A stretch of DNA of 64,000 nt, from positions 1 through 64,000 of the forward strand of contig CALMEI010000011.1 in NCBI GenBank assembly GCA_937863225.1, in the 5' to 3' direction. This document shows, in pieces, positions 1 to 9,765 of the stretch. The first letter of the stretch is position 1, and every line of letters begins with the position of its first letter. The notes below the pieces were generated by a model. It worked only from the letters and a program-made list of their open reading frames with translations, was not told where the DNA came from and did no database searches. This stretch comes from an uncultured Polaromonas sp. GTDB taxonomy: Bacteria > Pseudomonadota > Gammaproteobacteria > Burkholderiales > Burkholderiaceae_C. The position numbers and the translations under genes were made by a program.

Positions 1-571
1 TGGCGGGCATGCCTTTGAGGCGGCCACCATGAAACATATTGGGCATGAAGGTTTGCAGCATGTCGTCGCGGTGGGGTCCCAGTGCGATTTTGGTTGCGCC
101 CAGTTCTTCTGCCACGCGGTACAAAATGCCACGGCGCAAGCGGCTGCACAGGCTGCACATGGTTTTACCTTCGGGTATCACGCGCTTGACAATGCTGTAG
201 GTGTCTTGATTTTCAATGTGAAAAGGAATGCCGATCTTTTTCAAATAATCCGGCAAGATGTGCTCTGGAAAGCCGGGTTGCTTTTGATCCAAATTCACCG
301 CCACCAAATCAAAATGCACCGGCGCACGTTGCTGCATTTTGATCAACAAATCCAGCATGGTGAAACTGTCTTTACCGCCCGACAGGCACACCATTACCTT
401 GTCGCCGGCTTCTATCATGTTGTAGTCCACAATGGCTTGACCCACATTGCGGCACAGGCGTTTTTCCAGCTTGTGACTTTCGCGCTCAATTTTTTTTGCG
501 GCTTTTTTATCGGCTGCTGTCTGTTCTTCGTTGCTGTCTTCTACAGCTTCATCGATCCAAGCGTTCACCAT
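1..571 (-). CDS. ttcA: tRNA 2-thiocytidine(32) synthetase TtcA (partial, C-terminus outside window)
   Basis: ATP-dependent, iron-sulfur enzyme that thiolates cytidine 32 of certain tRNAs. About 190 N-terminal residues are visible on the minus strand, and the gene runs off the left edge. The PP-loop SGGKDS lies near residue 65, followed by the family sequence [11 protein letters not shown], the CSLC cysteine pair and GPHRDD, all expected for TtcA. The chosen ATG at 571 overlaps the folB stop by seven bases (AAATGGTGA), so the two genes are translationally close. The N-terminus has a charged Lys/Glu-rich stretch before the PP-loop domain, as is common in proteobacterial TtcA. No defect is seen in the visible part. 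Confidence 0.93.
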   Translation of the reverse strand, partial: MVNAWIDEAVEDSNEEQTAADKKAAKKIERESHKLEKRLCRNVGQAIVDYNMIEAGDKVMVCLSGGKDSFTMLDLLIKMQQRAPVHFDLVAVNLDQKQPGFPEHILPDYLKKIGIPFHIENQDTYSIVKRVIPEGKTMCSLCSRLRRGILYRVAEELGATKIALGPHRDDMLQTFMPNMFHGGRLKGMPA

Positions 572-945
572 TTTCCAGTCTCCATGCGAATCGCCACTTC
601 GCAATCATCAAAAATTTCCAGCTTGGCAATTTTCACCCGCACGCCCAACACACCGGGCAATTGCATCAAGCGGTGGCTGAGTTTACCAATCAAGCTTTCG
701 AGCAAATTCACGTGTTCAGCGGTGCATTCGTTGATGATGATTTGACGCACCTTGCGGTAGTCCAGTACGTGCGATATATCGTCATCGTGGGGCAGCAGTG
801 GTTGCTGACCTTGGTTCAATTCGGCATCCACCTGAATCGGTTGTGGCGCGCTTTTTTCGTGTTCCAAAATGCCCAAGTTCGCATCAAAGCGCAAACCAGT
901 GAGGGTCAAAATTTGCAAGCCACGGGTGGTGGTGTGGGTGTTCAT
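565..945 (-). CDS. folB: Dihydroneopterin aldolase
   Basis: Converts 7,8-dihydroneopterin to 6-hydroxymethyl-7,8-dihydropterin in folate synthesis. At 126 residues it has the usual FolB length. Family sequences visible are GILEHEK near residue 26, VLDYRKV near residue 61 and [12 protein letters not shown] near residue 78, where the conserved Glu and Tyr line the pterin pocket. It overlaps the upstream SDR gene by four bases (ATGA) and the downstream ttcA by seven, so all three genes are probably one transcript. The pairing with a pteridine-reductase-like SDR supports a pterin role for both. Confidence 0.93.
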   Translation of the reverse strand: MNTHTTTRGLQILTLTGLRFDANLGILEHEKSAPQPIQVDAELNQGQQPLLPHDDDISHVLDYRKVRQIIINECTAEHVNLLESLIGKLSHRLMQLPGVLGVRVKIAKLEIFDDCEVAIRMETGKW

Positions 946-1793
946 GGTTGTGTCATCATAGAAAAATCGCGCTCAAAACGCATCAAATGCTGGCCGCCAT
1001 CCACCACCAAAGTCGTGCCGGTGATGGATGGGTTTTCCAATGCAAATCGCACCGTGGCAGCGACATCGTGTGGGGTGGACGATTGACCCAAAGGCGAGAG
1101 CTTGTGCATGGCGGTAAATTCAGCATCAGTCAAATGCTGGCTGGTCAAGGTCAGCCCGGGTGCCACACCCACCACCCGTACCAAGGGCGCCAGCGCCATT
1201 GCCAGCATGGTGTTGGCCGCTTCCAGCGCGGCCTTGCTCAAGGTGTAGCTGAAAAAGTCAGGGTTTTGGTTCCACAGTTTTTGGTCCAGCATGTTCACCA
1301 CAACGCCTTGTGTGGTGGTCGCCATGCCATGTGCTGCGGCCTCACCCTTTGGTTGTCGGGCTGCCATGTGTTCGTGCAAGGCTTGCGCCAGTAAAATCGC
1401 CGCCCCAGTATTGCTGGACATGTGCTTTTGCAAGGCGCTGTAGCTGAAACTGCTGGCGCTGTCGTATTCAAAGGCTGCGGCGCTGTTGACCACGGCGTCC
1501 AAGCGTCCAAAGTGCTGAACAACGCAGGGTACCAGAGCGCGGGTGGCGGCTTCGTCCGCCAGGTCGCATTGAAATATGTGGTGTTTTTGGCCTGTAGGCG
1601 GCGTATTTGCTGCCAAGAGTGCTATTGTATTTGTAGCGTCTTGTGCGCTGGACCGATAGTGCACCGCCACTTGCCAACCCTGCTTTGCCAGCGATAAAGC
1701 AATCTCACGACCTAAACGTTTTGCAGCGCCGGTCACCAAAACGACAGGCGCGTCGGGTTGGGTGCTTGGGTTGGATTCTAAGTGCGAAGACAT
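942..1793 (-). CDS. SDR oxidoreductase, pteridine-reductase-like, carrying an embedded dispersed repeat
   Basis: Short-chain dehydrogenase of about 283 residues from the ATG at 1793; a TTG at 1802 is an alternative. The cofactor loop TGAAKRLGR matches the TGxxxRxG form of pteridine reductases and FolM rather than ordinary SDRs. The segment MLDQKLWNQNPDFFSYTLSK holds the catalytic Tyr-x-x-x-Lys. Its position directly before folB supports reduction of a dihydropterin. Oddity: bases 1584-1640, coding for roughly residues 52-70 between helix B and strand 3 of the Rossmann fold, are a copy of the dispersed repeat found seven more times here. The copy keeps the frame and adds an Asn/Thr/Pro-rich loop. 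The substrate is inferred. Confidence 0.85.
   Translation of the reverse strand: MSSHLESNPSTQPDAPVVLVTGAAKRLGREIALSLAKQGWQVAVHYRSSAQDATNTIALLAANTPPTGQKHHIFQCDLADEAATRALVPCVVQHFGRLDAVVNSAAAFEYDSASSFSYSALQKHMSSNTGAAILLAQALHEHMAARQPKGEAAAHGMATTTQGVVVNMLDQKLWNQNPDFFSYTLSKAALEAANTMLAMALAPLVRVVGVAPGLTLTSQHLTDAEFTAMHKLSPLGQSSTPHDVAATVRFALENPSITGTTLVVDGGQHLMRFERDFSMMTQP
1584..1640 (+). repeat. Dispersed repeat copy 1 (inside the SDR gene)
   Basis: It matches the family consensus: GGCCTGTAG, then a CGGCGTATTT-type core, then GTGCTATT and TAGC. It is the only copy lying wholly inside a coding sequence. The element is read antisense by the gene and stays open in that frame. It has diverged more than the intergenic copies in the A/T-rich tail. 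Confidence 0.8.
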
Positions 1794-1847
1794 GCAGGAC
1801 AATAGCGTTAATTTGACAATTGATTGGTGAATACCCCTATTTTAACG

Positions 1848-2990
1848 ATGCACCCCGATTCAGCGCATTCAGCCTTGCAAACCCACATTGAAACCGCGAT
1901 AAAGCAAGCTGGCGGCTGGTTGCCGTTTGATGCCTTTATGGCGCAGACTTTGTATGCGCCGGGTTTGGGGTATTACGCCAATGATTTGCGCAAATTTGGC
2001 ACCTTGCCCAGTGGTATTGCTGCCAGCAGCAGCGATTTTGTCACCGCACCCGAACTTACCCCCTTGTTTGGTCAGGCATTGGCAAAGCAATTGGCACAGG
2101 CATTGCACCACACAGGCACGACCGAAGTTTGGGAGTTTGGCGCAGGCTCTGGGGCTTTGGCGGCGCAGATTTTGACCGCATTAGAGTCATTGGGTCAAAC
2201 GGTCAGCCGGTACACCATTGTTGATTTATCCGGCACCTTGCGGCAACGCCAGCAAGAAAGGCTGGCCGCTTTTGGCGACACCGTGCGCTGGGCGAGCGAA
2301 CTGCCCAACACCATGCAAGGCGTGGTGATAGGCAATGAAGTGCTGGATGCCATGCCAGTCAAAATTTTGGCGCGTGTGAATGCGCAATGGTTTGAGCGCG
2401 GCGTTGTACAGAAAGAGATTGAAATCAGCGATCAAAACACATTCGCTTGGCAAGACCGTCCCACCGATTTAAGACCACCGGTTGAAGTAGCAGGCGCGCA
2501 CGATTACCTCACTGAAATCCACCCGCAAGCCGAGGCCTTCATGCATACGCTGGCGCAAAAGTTGCTGGCAAACCCACAAAGCAAAGGTGCTGTGTTTCTC
2601 ATTGACTATGGATTTCCCGAGAGTGAGTACTACCATCCGCAGCGCCACATGGGCACAGTGATGTGCCATTTGGCACACCAAGCCGATGGCAATCCGCTCT
2701 TGCAAGTCGGGCAAAAAGACATCACGGCGCATGTCAATTTCACGGGTATTGCGCTGGCGGCGCAAGACGGGGGATTGAACTGTTTGGGCTACACCAGCCA
2801 AGGGCGTTTTTTGCTGAACTGCGGCTTACCCGATTTGATGGTCCATGCCGATTTGAAAAACCGCAGCCACGCCATGAAGCTCATCAACGAACACGAAATG
2901 GGTGAGCTGTTCAAGGTCATCGGTTTTTGCACAGATGAGCCGTGGGACGCCGTCGGCTTTGCTGCTGGCGACAGGACGCACACCCTATGA
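1848..2990 (+). CDS. SAM-dependent methyltransferase, NDUFAF7/DUF185 (MidA-like) family
   Basis: Class I methyltransferase of about 380 residues. Characteristic segments are YAPGLGYYAND near the N-terminus, FVTAPELTPLFGQALA, the SAM-binding EFGAGSGALA, and GNEVLDAMPVK. The mitochondrial homologue methylates an arginine of a complex I subunit; the bacterial substrate is not known to me. I chose the ATG at 1848. A TTG at 1824 would add eight residues, and neither start has a clear ribosome binding site. It is divergent from the SDR-folB-ttcA group, and its stop overlaps the next gene (ATGA), so the two are probably translationally coupled. Confidence 0.87.
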   Translation: MHPDSAHSALQTHIETAIKQAGGWLPFDAFMAQTLYAPGLGYYANDLRKFGTLPSGIAASSSDFVTAPELTPLFGQALAKQLAQALHHTGTTEVWEFGAGSGALAAQILTALESLGQTVSRYTIVDLSGTLRQRQQERLAAFGDTVRWASELPNTMQGVVIGNEVLDAMPVKILARVNAQWFERGVVQKEIEISDQNTFAWQDRPTDLRPPVEVAGAHDYLTEIHPQAEAFMHTLAQKLLANPQSKGAVFLIDYGFPESEYYHPQRHMGTVMCHLAHQADGNPLLQVGQKDITAHVNFTGIALAAQDGGLNCLGYTSQGRFLLNCGLPDLMVHADLKNRSHAMKLINEHEMGELFKVIGFCTDEPWDAVGFAAGDRTHTL

Positions 2991-3211
2991 TGTTTCGCTG
3001 GGCGCTGTTTGTATTTTTGGCCTTGCTTTTTTTAAGTTGGTTGTTGTCAAAGCGCTTACCCTGGCTGGAAAAAATGGGTTTAAGGGCATTCAACAGCAGC
3101 GTGGACTTCAAATTCTTTGGCAAACAATTTCGCATTCCCGTCACCATTGCTGTTGTGCTGGCCACTGCGTTGTTCGCAGTTGTGCAGTGGCTGTACCAGC
3201 GGCTAACATAG
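2987..3211 (+). CDS. Small membrane protein, DUF2905-like
   Basis: 74 residues with two hydrophobic segments, WALFVFLALLFLSWLL at the N-terminus and VTIAVVLATALFAVVQWL at the C-terminus, joined by a short loop with an LPW...FRIPVT pattern. That pattern resembles the LPGD...FPL layout of DUF2905. It starts inside the stop codon of the methyltransferase (ATGA), which argues that it is a real, co-translated gene. Function unknown. Confidence 0.65.
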   Translation: MMFRWALFVFLALLFLSWLLSKRLPWLEKMGLRAFNSSVDFKFFGKQFRIPVTIAVVLATALFAVVQWLYQRLT

Positions 3212-3419
3212 TCTTCATACGTAAGTACCACATCACCCATTGCAGGTGAAAAATTAGCCTTTTCATGTGCATAGGAGTAAACTGCACAGCATGCAAATCC
3301 AGACTTTGATCATGGGTGTTCATTTGGCCAGAAGCACGCGGGGGCAAGCTTGCTCGCCACCTTGCGGACGGACAGTTATTTGATTCACTTTTTTCAATCT
3401 GATTATTTCTGGAGGCTAT

Positions 3420-4493
3420 ATGGCCGATTTGTTTGAGAACCCTATGGGGTTGATGGGTTTTGAGTTCGTCGAGTTTGCTTCACCCGCGCCCAATGTACTA
3501 GAGCCCTTGTTTGAAAAAATGGGCTTCAGCTTGGTGGCCAAGCATCGCAGCAAAGATGTGGTGTTGTACCGCCAAGGCGATATCAATTTCATTGTCAATC
3601 GCGAGCCCAAAAGCCAAGCGTGGTACTTTGCAGCCGAGCATGGTGCAGCCGCTTGCAGCATGGCGTTTCGGGTCAAGGATTCGCACAAAGCCTATGCGCG
3701 CGCACTCGAGCTGGGTGCCCAACCGATTGATATTCCCACTGGCCCGATGGAACTGCGATTGCCCGCCATCAAAGGCATTGGCGGCGCGCCTTTGTATTTG
3801 ATTGACCGTTTTGAAGACGGCAAAAGCATTTACGACATTGATTTTGATTTTTTACCCCATGCGGATCGTCACCCTAAAGGACATGGCTTTCGCATGATTG
3901 ATCACCTCACCCACAATGTGTACAAAGGGCGCATGGCATTTTGGGGTGCGTTTTACGAGCGCATTTTCAACTTTCGCGAAATACGGTATTTCGACATCAA
4001 GGGTGAATACACAGGCCTCACCAGCCGTGCCATGACCGCGCCCGATGGTTTGATACGCATCCCCTTGAATGAAGAGTCGGGCAAAACGGGTGGGCAGATT
4101 GAAGAATTTTTAATGCAGTTCAATGGCGAAGGCATTCAACACATCGCTTTGTTGACCGATGATTTGCTGGCCAGTGTCGATGCCTTGCAAATGGCCGGCA
4201 TCCCTTTGATGACCGCGCCCAACGATGTGTACTACGAGATGTTGGAAGAGCGTTTGCCAGGGCATGGCGAGCCTGTCAAGCAACTGCAAACACGCGGCAT
4301 TTTGATGGATGGTTCCACCGCCAATGGCGAGAAGCGCTTGCTCTTGCAAATCTTTTCGCAAACCTTGCTGGGGCCGGTGTTTTTTGAATTCATCCAACGC
4401 AAAAACGACGAGGGATTTGGCGAGGGTAATTTCAAAGCCTTGTTTGAATCGCTGGAGCGCGATCAGTTGCGCCGCGGCACAATTGCGGTTTGA
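3420..4493 (+). CDS. hpd: 4-hydroxyphenylpyruvate dioxygenase
   Basis: Non-haem Fe(II) enzyme converting 4-hydroxyphenylpyruvate to homogentisate in tyrosine degradation. 357 residues, the bacterial length. The metal triad can be placed at His162 (DHLTHNV), His241 (IQHIAL) and Glu323 (FFEFIQR). The C-terminal [17 protein letters not shown] and [14 protein letters not shown] are hallmarks. A GGAGGC ribosome binding site sits six bases before the ATG. It stands alone: no hmgA or maiA gene lies beside it, and it converges with xth with a seven-base gap. Confidence 0.96.
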   Translation: MADLFENPMGLMGFEFVEFASPAPNVLEPLFEKMGFSLVAKHRSKDVVLYRQGDINFIVNREPKSQAWYFAAEHGAAACSMAFRVKDSHKAYARALELGAQPIDIPTGPMELRLPAIKGIGGAPLYLIDRFEDGKSIYDIDFDFLPHADRHPKGHGFRMIDHLTHNVYKGRMAFWGAFYERIFNFREIRYFDIKGEYTGLTSRAMTAPDGLIRIPLNEESGKTGGQIEEFLMQFNGEGIQHIALLTDDLLASVDALQMAGIPLMTAPNDVYYEMLEERLPGHGEPVKQLQTRGILMDGSTANGEKRLLLQIFSQTLLGPVFFEFIQRKNDEGFGEGNFKALFESLERDQLRRGTIAV

Positions 4494-4500
4494 AAAGGGA

Positions 4501-5319
4501 TTACAACAAACCAGCGTAGTGAATCGTCAATGGCGCGTGGTCTGAGAAGCGTTCGGTTTTGTAAATGTCTTCTGCCCGCGCCAATGCCGCGATTTTCGGC
4601 GTCGCCAAGTGGTAGTCCAATCGCCAACCTACATTTTTGGCATAGGCTTGGCCGCGGTTGCTCCACCAGGTGTAGCAATCGTCAGTGGTGTTGGGCTGTA
4701 GCTTGCGGTACACATCGCACAAGCCGCCAACTTCGGGGTGCAGCAGTTGGGTCATCCAATCGCGCTCTTCAGGCAAAAAGCCGCTGTTTTTCTTATTGCC
4801 TTTGAAGTTTTTCAGGTCCATCTCTTGGTGCGCAATGTTGATGTCGCCACACAAAATAAACTCGCGCTCGGTTTTTAGTTGCATCAAATGTGGGTAAATC
4901 AATGCTAAAAATCTGAATTTCGCTTGCTGACGCTCTTCGCCCGACGAGCCACTGGGGTAATAGCAACTGATGATAGAGAATTTGCGCGACGGTGTGTCAA
5001 ACCGCAGTTCCACATAGCGTCCTTCGGCATTGAATTCGTCAAACGCGGGGTTGGCAATGCCGATGCGTACATCACTGGGGGAGACCTTGGTGTAAATGCC
5101 CACGCCTGAGTAGCCCTTTTTCTCGGCAAAATGAAAATAACCCTTCATGCCGGCGATTTCTTCAAATTTGTCTTTCATATCGTCCTGTTGCGCTTTAAGC
5201 TCTTGGACACAAATACAATCGGGTTGTGCTTTTTCCAGCCAAGCGGCCACGCCCTTGTTGCTGGCAGAGCGTATGCCGTTCAAATTGAGTGTTGTGAGTT
5301 TGAATGCTGATGTGGACAT
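4501..5319 (-). CDS. xth: Exodeoxyribonuclease III / AP endonuclease
   Basis: Mg-dependent AP endonuclease and 3'-5' exonuclease of base-excision repair (exonuclease-endonuclease-phosphatase fold). 272 residues. Motifs in order: LNLNGIRSA, QELKAQ (metal Glu), YYPSG, CGDINIAH (catalytic Asp/Asn), WWSNRGQA, GWRLDYH and SDHAP (catalytic His). I set the start at the ATG at 5319. A longer frame exists but would run into the divergent pyrE start, and its extra residues do not look like the family. Only 20 bases separate the two start codons, so the promoters of xth and pyrE must lie within each other's coding regions or overlap. Confidence 0.94.
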   Translation of the reverse strand: MSTSAFKLTTLNLNGIRSASNKGVAAWLEKAQPDCICVQELKAQQDDMKDKFEEIAGMKGYFHFAEKKGYSGVGIYTKVSPSDVRIGIANPAFDEFNAEGRYVELRFDTPSRKFSIISCYYPSGSSGEERQQAKFRFLALIYPHLMQLKTEREFILCGDINIAHQEMDLKNFKGNKKNSGFLPEERDWMTQLLHPEVGGLCDVYRKLQPNTTDDCYTWWSNRGQAYAKNVGWRLDYHLATPKIAALARAEDIYKTERFSDHAPLTIHYAGLL

Positions 5320-5339
5320 CGTGTAACTTGAAATTAAAA

Positions 5340-6029
5340 ATGCAAAAAAATTTAGAAAACCCATTAGCGCAAGACTTTGTGAAATTTGCCATCGCCAGTG
5401 GTGTATTGGGATTTGGTGAGTTTAAGACCAAAGCCGGCCGCATGAGCCCCTATTTTTTCAACGCAGGTTTGTTTGACGATGGCGCCAAACTGGGCAAGTT
5501 AGCCGAGTTTTACGCCAAAAGCTTGATGGCCAGCGGCATCGAATTTGACATGATTTTTGGCCCTGCGTACAAGGGCATTCCGCTGGGCGCAGCGGTGGCT
5601 GTGGAGTTGGCGCGCCAAGGCCGCAACGTGCCCTTTGTCTACAACCGCAAAGAAGCCAAAGACCACGGCGAGGGAGGCACGCTGGTCGGTGCCAAGTTGC
5701 AAGGCCGTGTGCTGATTGTGGACGACGTCATGTCCGCCGGCACCGCCACCCGCGAGTCCATCGCCCTCATCAAAGCCGCGGGCGCTACGCCTGCAGCGGT
5801 GGCCATTGCTTTGGACCGGCAAGAAAAAGCCACAGAGAAAAATGCAGCGGGTGTTGTGGTCGACGTGCCCTACAGCGCGGTGCAATATGTGCGCAACCAG
5901 TTGGGCATGCAAGTTTGCACCATCGCCAGTTTGAAAGATTTATTGGATTACCTGGCCAGCACCGATAACGCGTCACAAAAATCGCACGAGGCGGCAATCC
6001 AAGCCTACCGTGATCGGTATGGTGTGTAG
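5340..6029 (+). CDS. pyrE: Orotate phosphoribosyltransferase
   Basis: Transfers phosphoribose from PRPP to orotate in pyrimidine synthesis. 229 residues from the ATG at 5340. Seen: FGEFKTKAGRMSPYFFNAG at the N-terminus, FGPAYKGIPLG, the flexible loop YNRKEAKDHGEGG, and the PRPP motif LIVDDVMSAGTA. The C-terminus AYRDRYGV is typical of proteobacterial PyrE. The divergent xth/pyrE pair is a familiar arrangement in this group. Confidence 0.95.
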   Translation: MQKNLENPLAQDFVKFAIASGVLGFGEFKTKAGRMSPYFFNAGLFDDGAKLGKLAEFYAKSLMASGIEFDMIFGPAYKGIPLGAAVAVELARQGRNVPFVYNRKEAKDHGEGGTLVGAKLQGRVLIVDDVMSAGTATRESIALIKAAGATPAAVAIALDRQEKATEKNAAGVVVDVPYSAVQYVRNQLGMQVCTIASLKDLLDYLASTDNASQKSHEAAIQAYRDRYGV

Positions 6030-6054
6030 ATGCCGTAATACCAGTTTTTAATGG

Positions 6055-6483
6055 CTATTTTTTTTCGGTTTGCATTGTGAGCTGCGCTTGGCTCACCCAA
6101 TTCCATCTGTCAGCTTCTGTGTTTGAAAAGTCAGGTTTTGACTTACGCTCTTCCAACCATTGTTTGCACTTAGCAAATGATGTGGTTTTAGTTTCAAGTG
6201 AGCCATTTAACAGTTTTTGTGAAGCTTCTCTAGCTACTTCTTTGTCATTTAGTTTGCGTCCATCTTGCAGCAAGGCAAACGCACCTACCAAGTCGACCAT
6301 ACCTCGCTCAATGTCATTATTCCGAATCTTGGCACGGCCTTCAGATAGCAGAATCAATCCACAAGTTCTAGATTTCATCGGTTGATCAAAATCATCAAGC
6401 GTACTGTTTTGAGCCAAAACTGAAAATGGAATACCCGCCATAGCTAGTAAACATAACAGCTTTCTAACGGTACTTTTCATCAT
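6055..6483 (-). CDS. Small exported protein of unknown function
   Basis: 142 residues starting with MMKS and a hydrophobic stretch, LLCLLAMAGIPFSVLAQ, that fits a Sec signal peptide cleaved after LAQ. The mature part is hydrophilic, with two cysteines (RTCGLI and FAKCKQW) that could form a disulfide in the periplasm, and charged helices. Its DNA is noticeably more A/T-rich than pyrE or gatA. I do not recognise the family. It is convergent with pyrE and lies 120 bases downstream of gatB. Confidence 0.6.
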   Translation of the reverse strand: MMKSTVRKLLCLLAMAGIPFSVLAQNSTLDDFDQPMKSRTCGLILLSEGRAKIRNNDIERGMVDLVGAFALLQDGRKLNDKEVAREASQKLLNGSLETKTTSFAKCKQWLEERKSKPDFSNTEADRWNWVSQAQLTMQTEKK

Positions 6484-6603
6484 GCTTTTCCTGGTTAAAT
6501 AAAATTTAGCACTGGTTCATAGACAGCTTGTTTTATGCGTGCTGCATTTCGGGCGATCGTGTGAAGGATACGCAAACTCAATGTACCGATTCTGCTGTTA
6601 CGT

Positions 6604-8220
6604 TCAACCTAACTTTTTCTTCAACAATTCGTTCACTTGTGCCGGATTGCCTTTGCCTTTGGTGGCTTTCATGGCTTGACCGACCAGTGCGTTGAAGGCT
6701 TTGGCGTTGCCGGCTTTGTATTCTTCGACGGATTTGCTGTTGGCGGCGATGACGGCATCGAGAATGCCCTCTAGCTCGCCGGTGTCGTTCATTTGTTTGA
6801 GGCCTTTGGCTTCGATGATGGCATCAACTGCAGTGATAGCAGCGTTGATGTTCGATGAACCTTGAACATAATTACGCACCGACCATGCACCAGAAACTGT
6901 AGCTTGAACGACTATTCTAGATTCGGCAAACTGTTCAGTAAAAATTTCTTTAGCAGCTTTGTTACTAATCGTGCCATCTGTGATACGAGTGATTAATCCA
7001 GCGAGCTTCTCTGGTGAGTAGGAGGTTTGTCCAATCGTAATCCCCTTCGTATTTAACGCCGCTGATAGTTCACCAGTAATCCAGTTACACGCCAACTTGG
7101 CTTCACCACATTCCTTAGCGCAAATTTCAAAATAAGTCGCCACCGCCTTGCTCTGCGTCAACTGCGTCGCATCGTATTCAGATAACCCGTAATCCGCCAC
7201 AAACCGCGCTGCCATCACACGTGGCAGTTCGGTCATTTCGGCGCGGACGCGGGCGACCCATTCGTCGGCAATCACCAAAGGCGGCAGGTCTGGGTCGGGG
7301 AAGTAGCGGTAACCGGCGGCGTCTTCTTTGGTGCGCATGGCGCGGGTTTCGCCGGTGTCGGGGTTGAACAGCACGGTGGCTTGCTCGATGGTTTTGCCGT
7401 CTTCGATTTGCTCGATCTGCCAGCGTACCTCGTAGTCAATCGCTTGCTGCATGAACTTGAAGCTGTTCAGGTTTTTGATCTCGCGCCGCGTGCCAAACTT
7501 CTCGCCCGGTTTGCGCACCGACACATTGGCGTCGCAGCGGAAGCTGCCTTCTTGCATGTTGCCATCGCAAATGCCAATCCAAGTGACAATTTTGTGCAGC
7601 TCTTTGGCATAGGCCACGGCCTCGCCGCTGGAGCGAATATCGGGTTCGGTGACGATTTCTAACAGGGGCGTGCCGGCGCGGTTCAAATCGATGCCGGACT
7701 GACCGATAAAGTCTTCATGCAGTGATTTACCAGCGTCTTCTTCTAAGTGAGCACGTACTAGTCGGACGCTTTTCTTCACCCGTTCTGAGCTTGCCGATGA
7801 CGCTCCTGGGGCATCTAAGAAAAACTCGACTGACCCGCCCTGCACCACAGGAATCTCGTATTGGCTAATTTGGTAACCCTTGGGCAAGTCAGGGTAAAAG
7901 TAGTTTTTACGGGCAAAAATGCTGCGTGGGGCGATGTGAGCGCCAATTGCCAAGCCGAATTGAATCGCGCGTTCAACAGCGCCTTTGTTCATTACAGGCA
8001 AGGTTCCAGGCAAAGCGATGTCGACTGCGCAAGCCTGCGTGTTGGCTTCTGCACCAAAGGCGGTGGAGGCGCGGCTGAAAATTTTGCTTTGCGTCGACAG
8101 CTGGGCGTGGGTTTCAAAGCCAATCACCACTTCATAGCCTTGCACCAACAAGGCCTTGTCGACAGCGCGGTCGTCTTTGAATTCGGTGCTGGACGTGTTC
8201 ATGCTAGACGTTGTGCTCAT
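6604..8220 (-). CDS. gatB: Asp-tRNA(Asn)/Glu-tRNA(Gln) amidotransferase subunit B, with extra internal segment
   Basis: Subunit B of the GatCAB transamidosome; it activates the misacylated Glu or Asp and delivers ammonia from GatA. Seen: [76 protein letters not shown] sequence and the C-terminal [18 protein letters not shown] chose the ATG at 8220, which has GGAGGG just upstream; a GTG at 8229 is possible. At 538 residues it is longer than usual. One extra stretch of about 25 residues (coded at 6826-6927) sits between [11 protein letters not shown] and the GLKQMNDTG motif, in DNA of lower GC than the flanks. Confidence 0.94.
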   Translation of the reverse strand: MSTTSSMNTSSTEFKDDRAVDKALLVQGYEVVIGFETHAQLSTQSKIFSRASTAFGAEANTQACAVDIALPGTLPVMNKGAVERAIQFGLAIGAHIAPRSIFARKNYFYPDLPKGYQISQYEIPVVQGGSVEFFLDAPGASSASSERVKKSVRLVRAHLEEDAGKSLHEDFIGQSGIDLNRAGTPLLEIVTEPDIRSSGEAVAYAKELHKIVTWIGICDGNMQEGSFRCDANVSVRKPGEKFGTRREIKNLNSFKFMQQAIDYEVRWQIEQIEDGKTIEQATVLFNPDTGETRAMRTKEDAAGYRYFPDPDLPPLVIADEWVARVRAEMTELPRVMAARFVADYGLSEYDATQLTQSKAVATYFEICAKECGEAKLACNWITGELSAALNTKGITIGQTSYSPEKLAGLITRITDGTISNKAAKEIFTEQFAESRIVVQATVSGAWSVRNYVQGSSNINAAITAVDAIIEAKGLKQMNDTGELEGILDAVIAANSKSVEEYKAGNAKAFNALVGQAMKATKGKGNPAQVNELLKKKLG

Positions 8221-8221
8221 C

Positions 8222-9709
8222 TCACACACCCTCCTGCAAAGTGGCGGGTTTTTGTAAATGCCAATCGGTTGCCTGCTGTAAACGGTGCGCCATGTTCAGC
8301 AATTTGGCTTCACCAAAATAGTTGCCAATCAGCTGTAAACCAACGGGCATGCCATGCGCACCAAAACCAGCTGGTACGCTCATGCCGGGCAAGCCAGCGA
8401 GTGATGCGGGCAGCGTGAAAATGTCAGCCAGATAATTGGCAACAGGATCATCCGCCTTTTCTCCCAGCTTCCATGCCACGGTGGGCGCGACGGGCCCTGC
8501 GATGACATCACAATCTTTGAAGGCTTGCTGAAAATCATCGGCAATCATGCGGCGGATTTTTTGTGCTTGCAGGTAGTAGGCATCGTAGTAGCCGTGGGAC
8601 AGAACATAAGTGCCGATCATGATGCGGCGTTTAACCTCCTCACCAAAGCCCTCGGCGCGGGTTTTTTTGTACATGTCGTTCAAATCGGTGTAATTTTGGG
8701 CGCGATGGCCAAATTTCACACCGTCAAATCGACTCAAATTGCTGGACGCTTCGGCCGGCGCGATGATGTAATAGACGGGAATGGACAACTCAGTGCGTGG
8801 CAGGCTGATGGGCACGAGTTTGGCGCCCAGTTTTTCGTATTCTTGCAACGCGGCATCAACCGCCGCACGCACGTCAGCCGACAAACCTTCGCCAAAAAAC
8901 TCTTTGGGAATGCCAATGCGCAAGCTGTCAAGACTGTCGTTCAATGAGCGGGTGTAATCTTCTGCTGGCATGTCCAGCGAGGTGGAGTCGCTATCCAGAT
9001 CCGGGCCGCACATGGCGGACAAAAGCAAAGCGCAGTCTTCAGCGGTGCGCGCCATCGGGCCGGCTTGATCCAAGCTGGACGCAAACGCCACCATGCCGTA
9101 GCGCGATGCGCGGCCATAGGTGGGTTTGATGCCAGTGATGCCGCAAAACGCGGCCGGTTGGCGAATCGAGCCACCGGTATCGGTGCCGGTGGCTGCCGGG
9201 GTCAGACGCGCAGCCACCGCCGCTGCACTGCCGCCCGACGAACCACCAGGAATGCGCTGGTGGTCCCATGGGTTGCGTACGGGTTTGAACGCCGAATTTT
9301 CATTGCTGGAACCCATGGCAAACTCGTCGCAGTTCAGTTTGCCCAATGAAATCATGCCTGATGCGGCTAATTTGTTGCCTACAGTGCTATCAAAAGAGGA
9401 GTAATAGCCGGCCAGCATTTTTGATCCGGCGGTGCTGGGAAAGTCTTTGGTCACAAAAATGTCTTTGTGGGCGATGGGAACGCCAGTCAACGGGGAAACA
9501 TCGCCCGCTGCGATGCGTGCATCTGCTGCGCGGGCTTGTGAGAGCGTGAATTCGTCGTTAAAGGCCAAGTATGCGCCAAGCTGTTCGGCAGCGTGTGAGC
9601 GAGCCAGAAAATGCTGGGTGACTTCGAGAGCAGACAGCGCTTTGCTGCGCAGTTTGCTGGCCAATTGTGCGACGGTGAAATCGTGGATGTGAGAGGGGGA
9701 GCTGGACAT
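8222..9709 (-). CDS. gatA: Asp-tRNA(Asn)/Glu-tRNA(Gln) amidotransferase subunit A
   Basis: Glutaminase (amidase-signature) subunit of GatCAB. 495 residues. The Lys-Ser-Ser catalytic triad can be placed at Lys82 (IAHKDIF), Ser157 in [10 protein letters not shown] and Ser181 in [12 protein letters not shown]. The C-terminal [10 protein letters not shown] and [13 protein letters not shown] are also typical. It lies 56 bases after gatC and one base before the gatB start, so gatC-gatA-gatB is one operon. No defect is seen. Confidence 0.96.
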   Translation of the reverse strand: MSSSPSHIHDFTVAQLASKLRSKALSALEVTQHFLARSHAAEQLGAYLAFNDEFTLSQARAADARIAAGDVSPLTGVPIAHKDIFVTKDFPSTAGSKMLAGYYSSFDSTVGNKLAASGMISLGKLNCDEFAMGSSNENSAFKPVRNPWDHQRIPGGSSGGSAAAVAARLTPAATGTDTGGSIRQPAAFCGITGIKPTYGRASRYGMVAFASSLDQAGPMARTAEDCALLLSAMCGPDLDSDSTSLDMPAEDYTRSLNDSLDSLRIGIPKEFFGEGLSADVRAAVDAALQEYEKLGAKLVPISLPRTELSIPVYYIIAPAEASSNLSRFDGVKFGHRAQNYTDLNDMYKKTRAEGFGEEVKRRIMIGTYVLSHGYYDAYYLQAQKIRRMIADDFQQAFKDCDVIAGPVAPTVAWKLGEKADDPVANYLADIFTLPASLAGLPGMSVPAGFGAHGMPVGLQLIGNYFGEAKLLNMAHRLQQATDWHLQKPATLQEGV

Positions 9710-9765
9710 GAAAAATACTTTACGTTGGCTGCTATGAGCGTTTAATCAATCACTTATTCGATAAC

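Noticed and set aside
1..745. Long plus-strand open frame opposite ttcA and folB
   Set aside because: It is antisense to two well-supported genes and its translation has no recognisable domain. The same applies to most long frames opposite gatB, recN, rfbA and pntA.
3380..3408. TTGATT plus TTATTT as a promoter for hpd
   Set aside because: Spacing is good, but transcription would start only a few bases before the ATG and would leave out the ribosome binding site.
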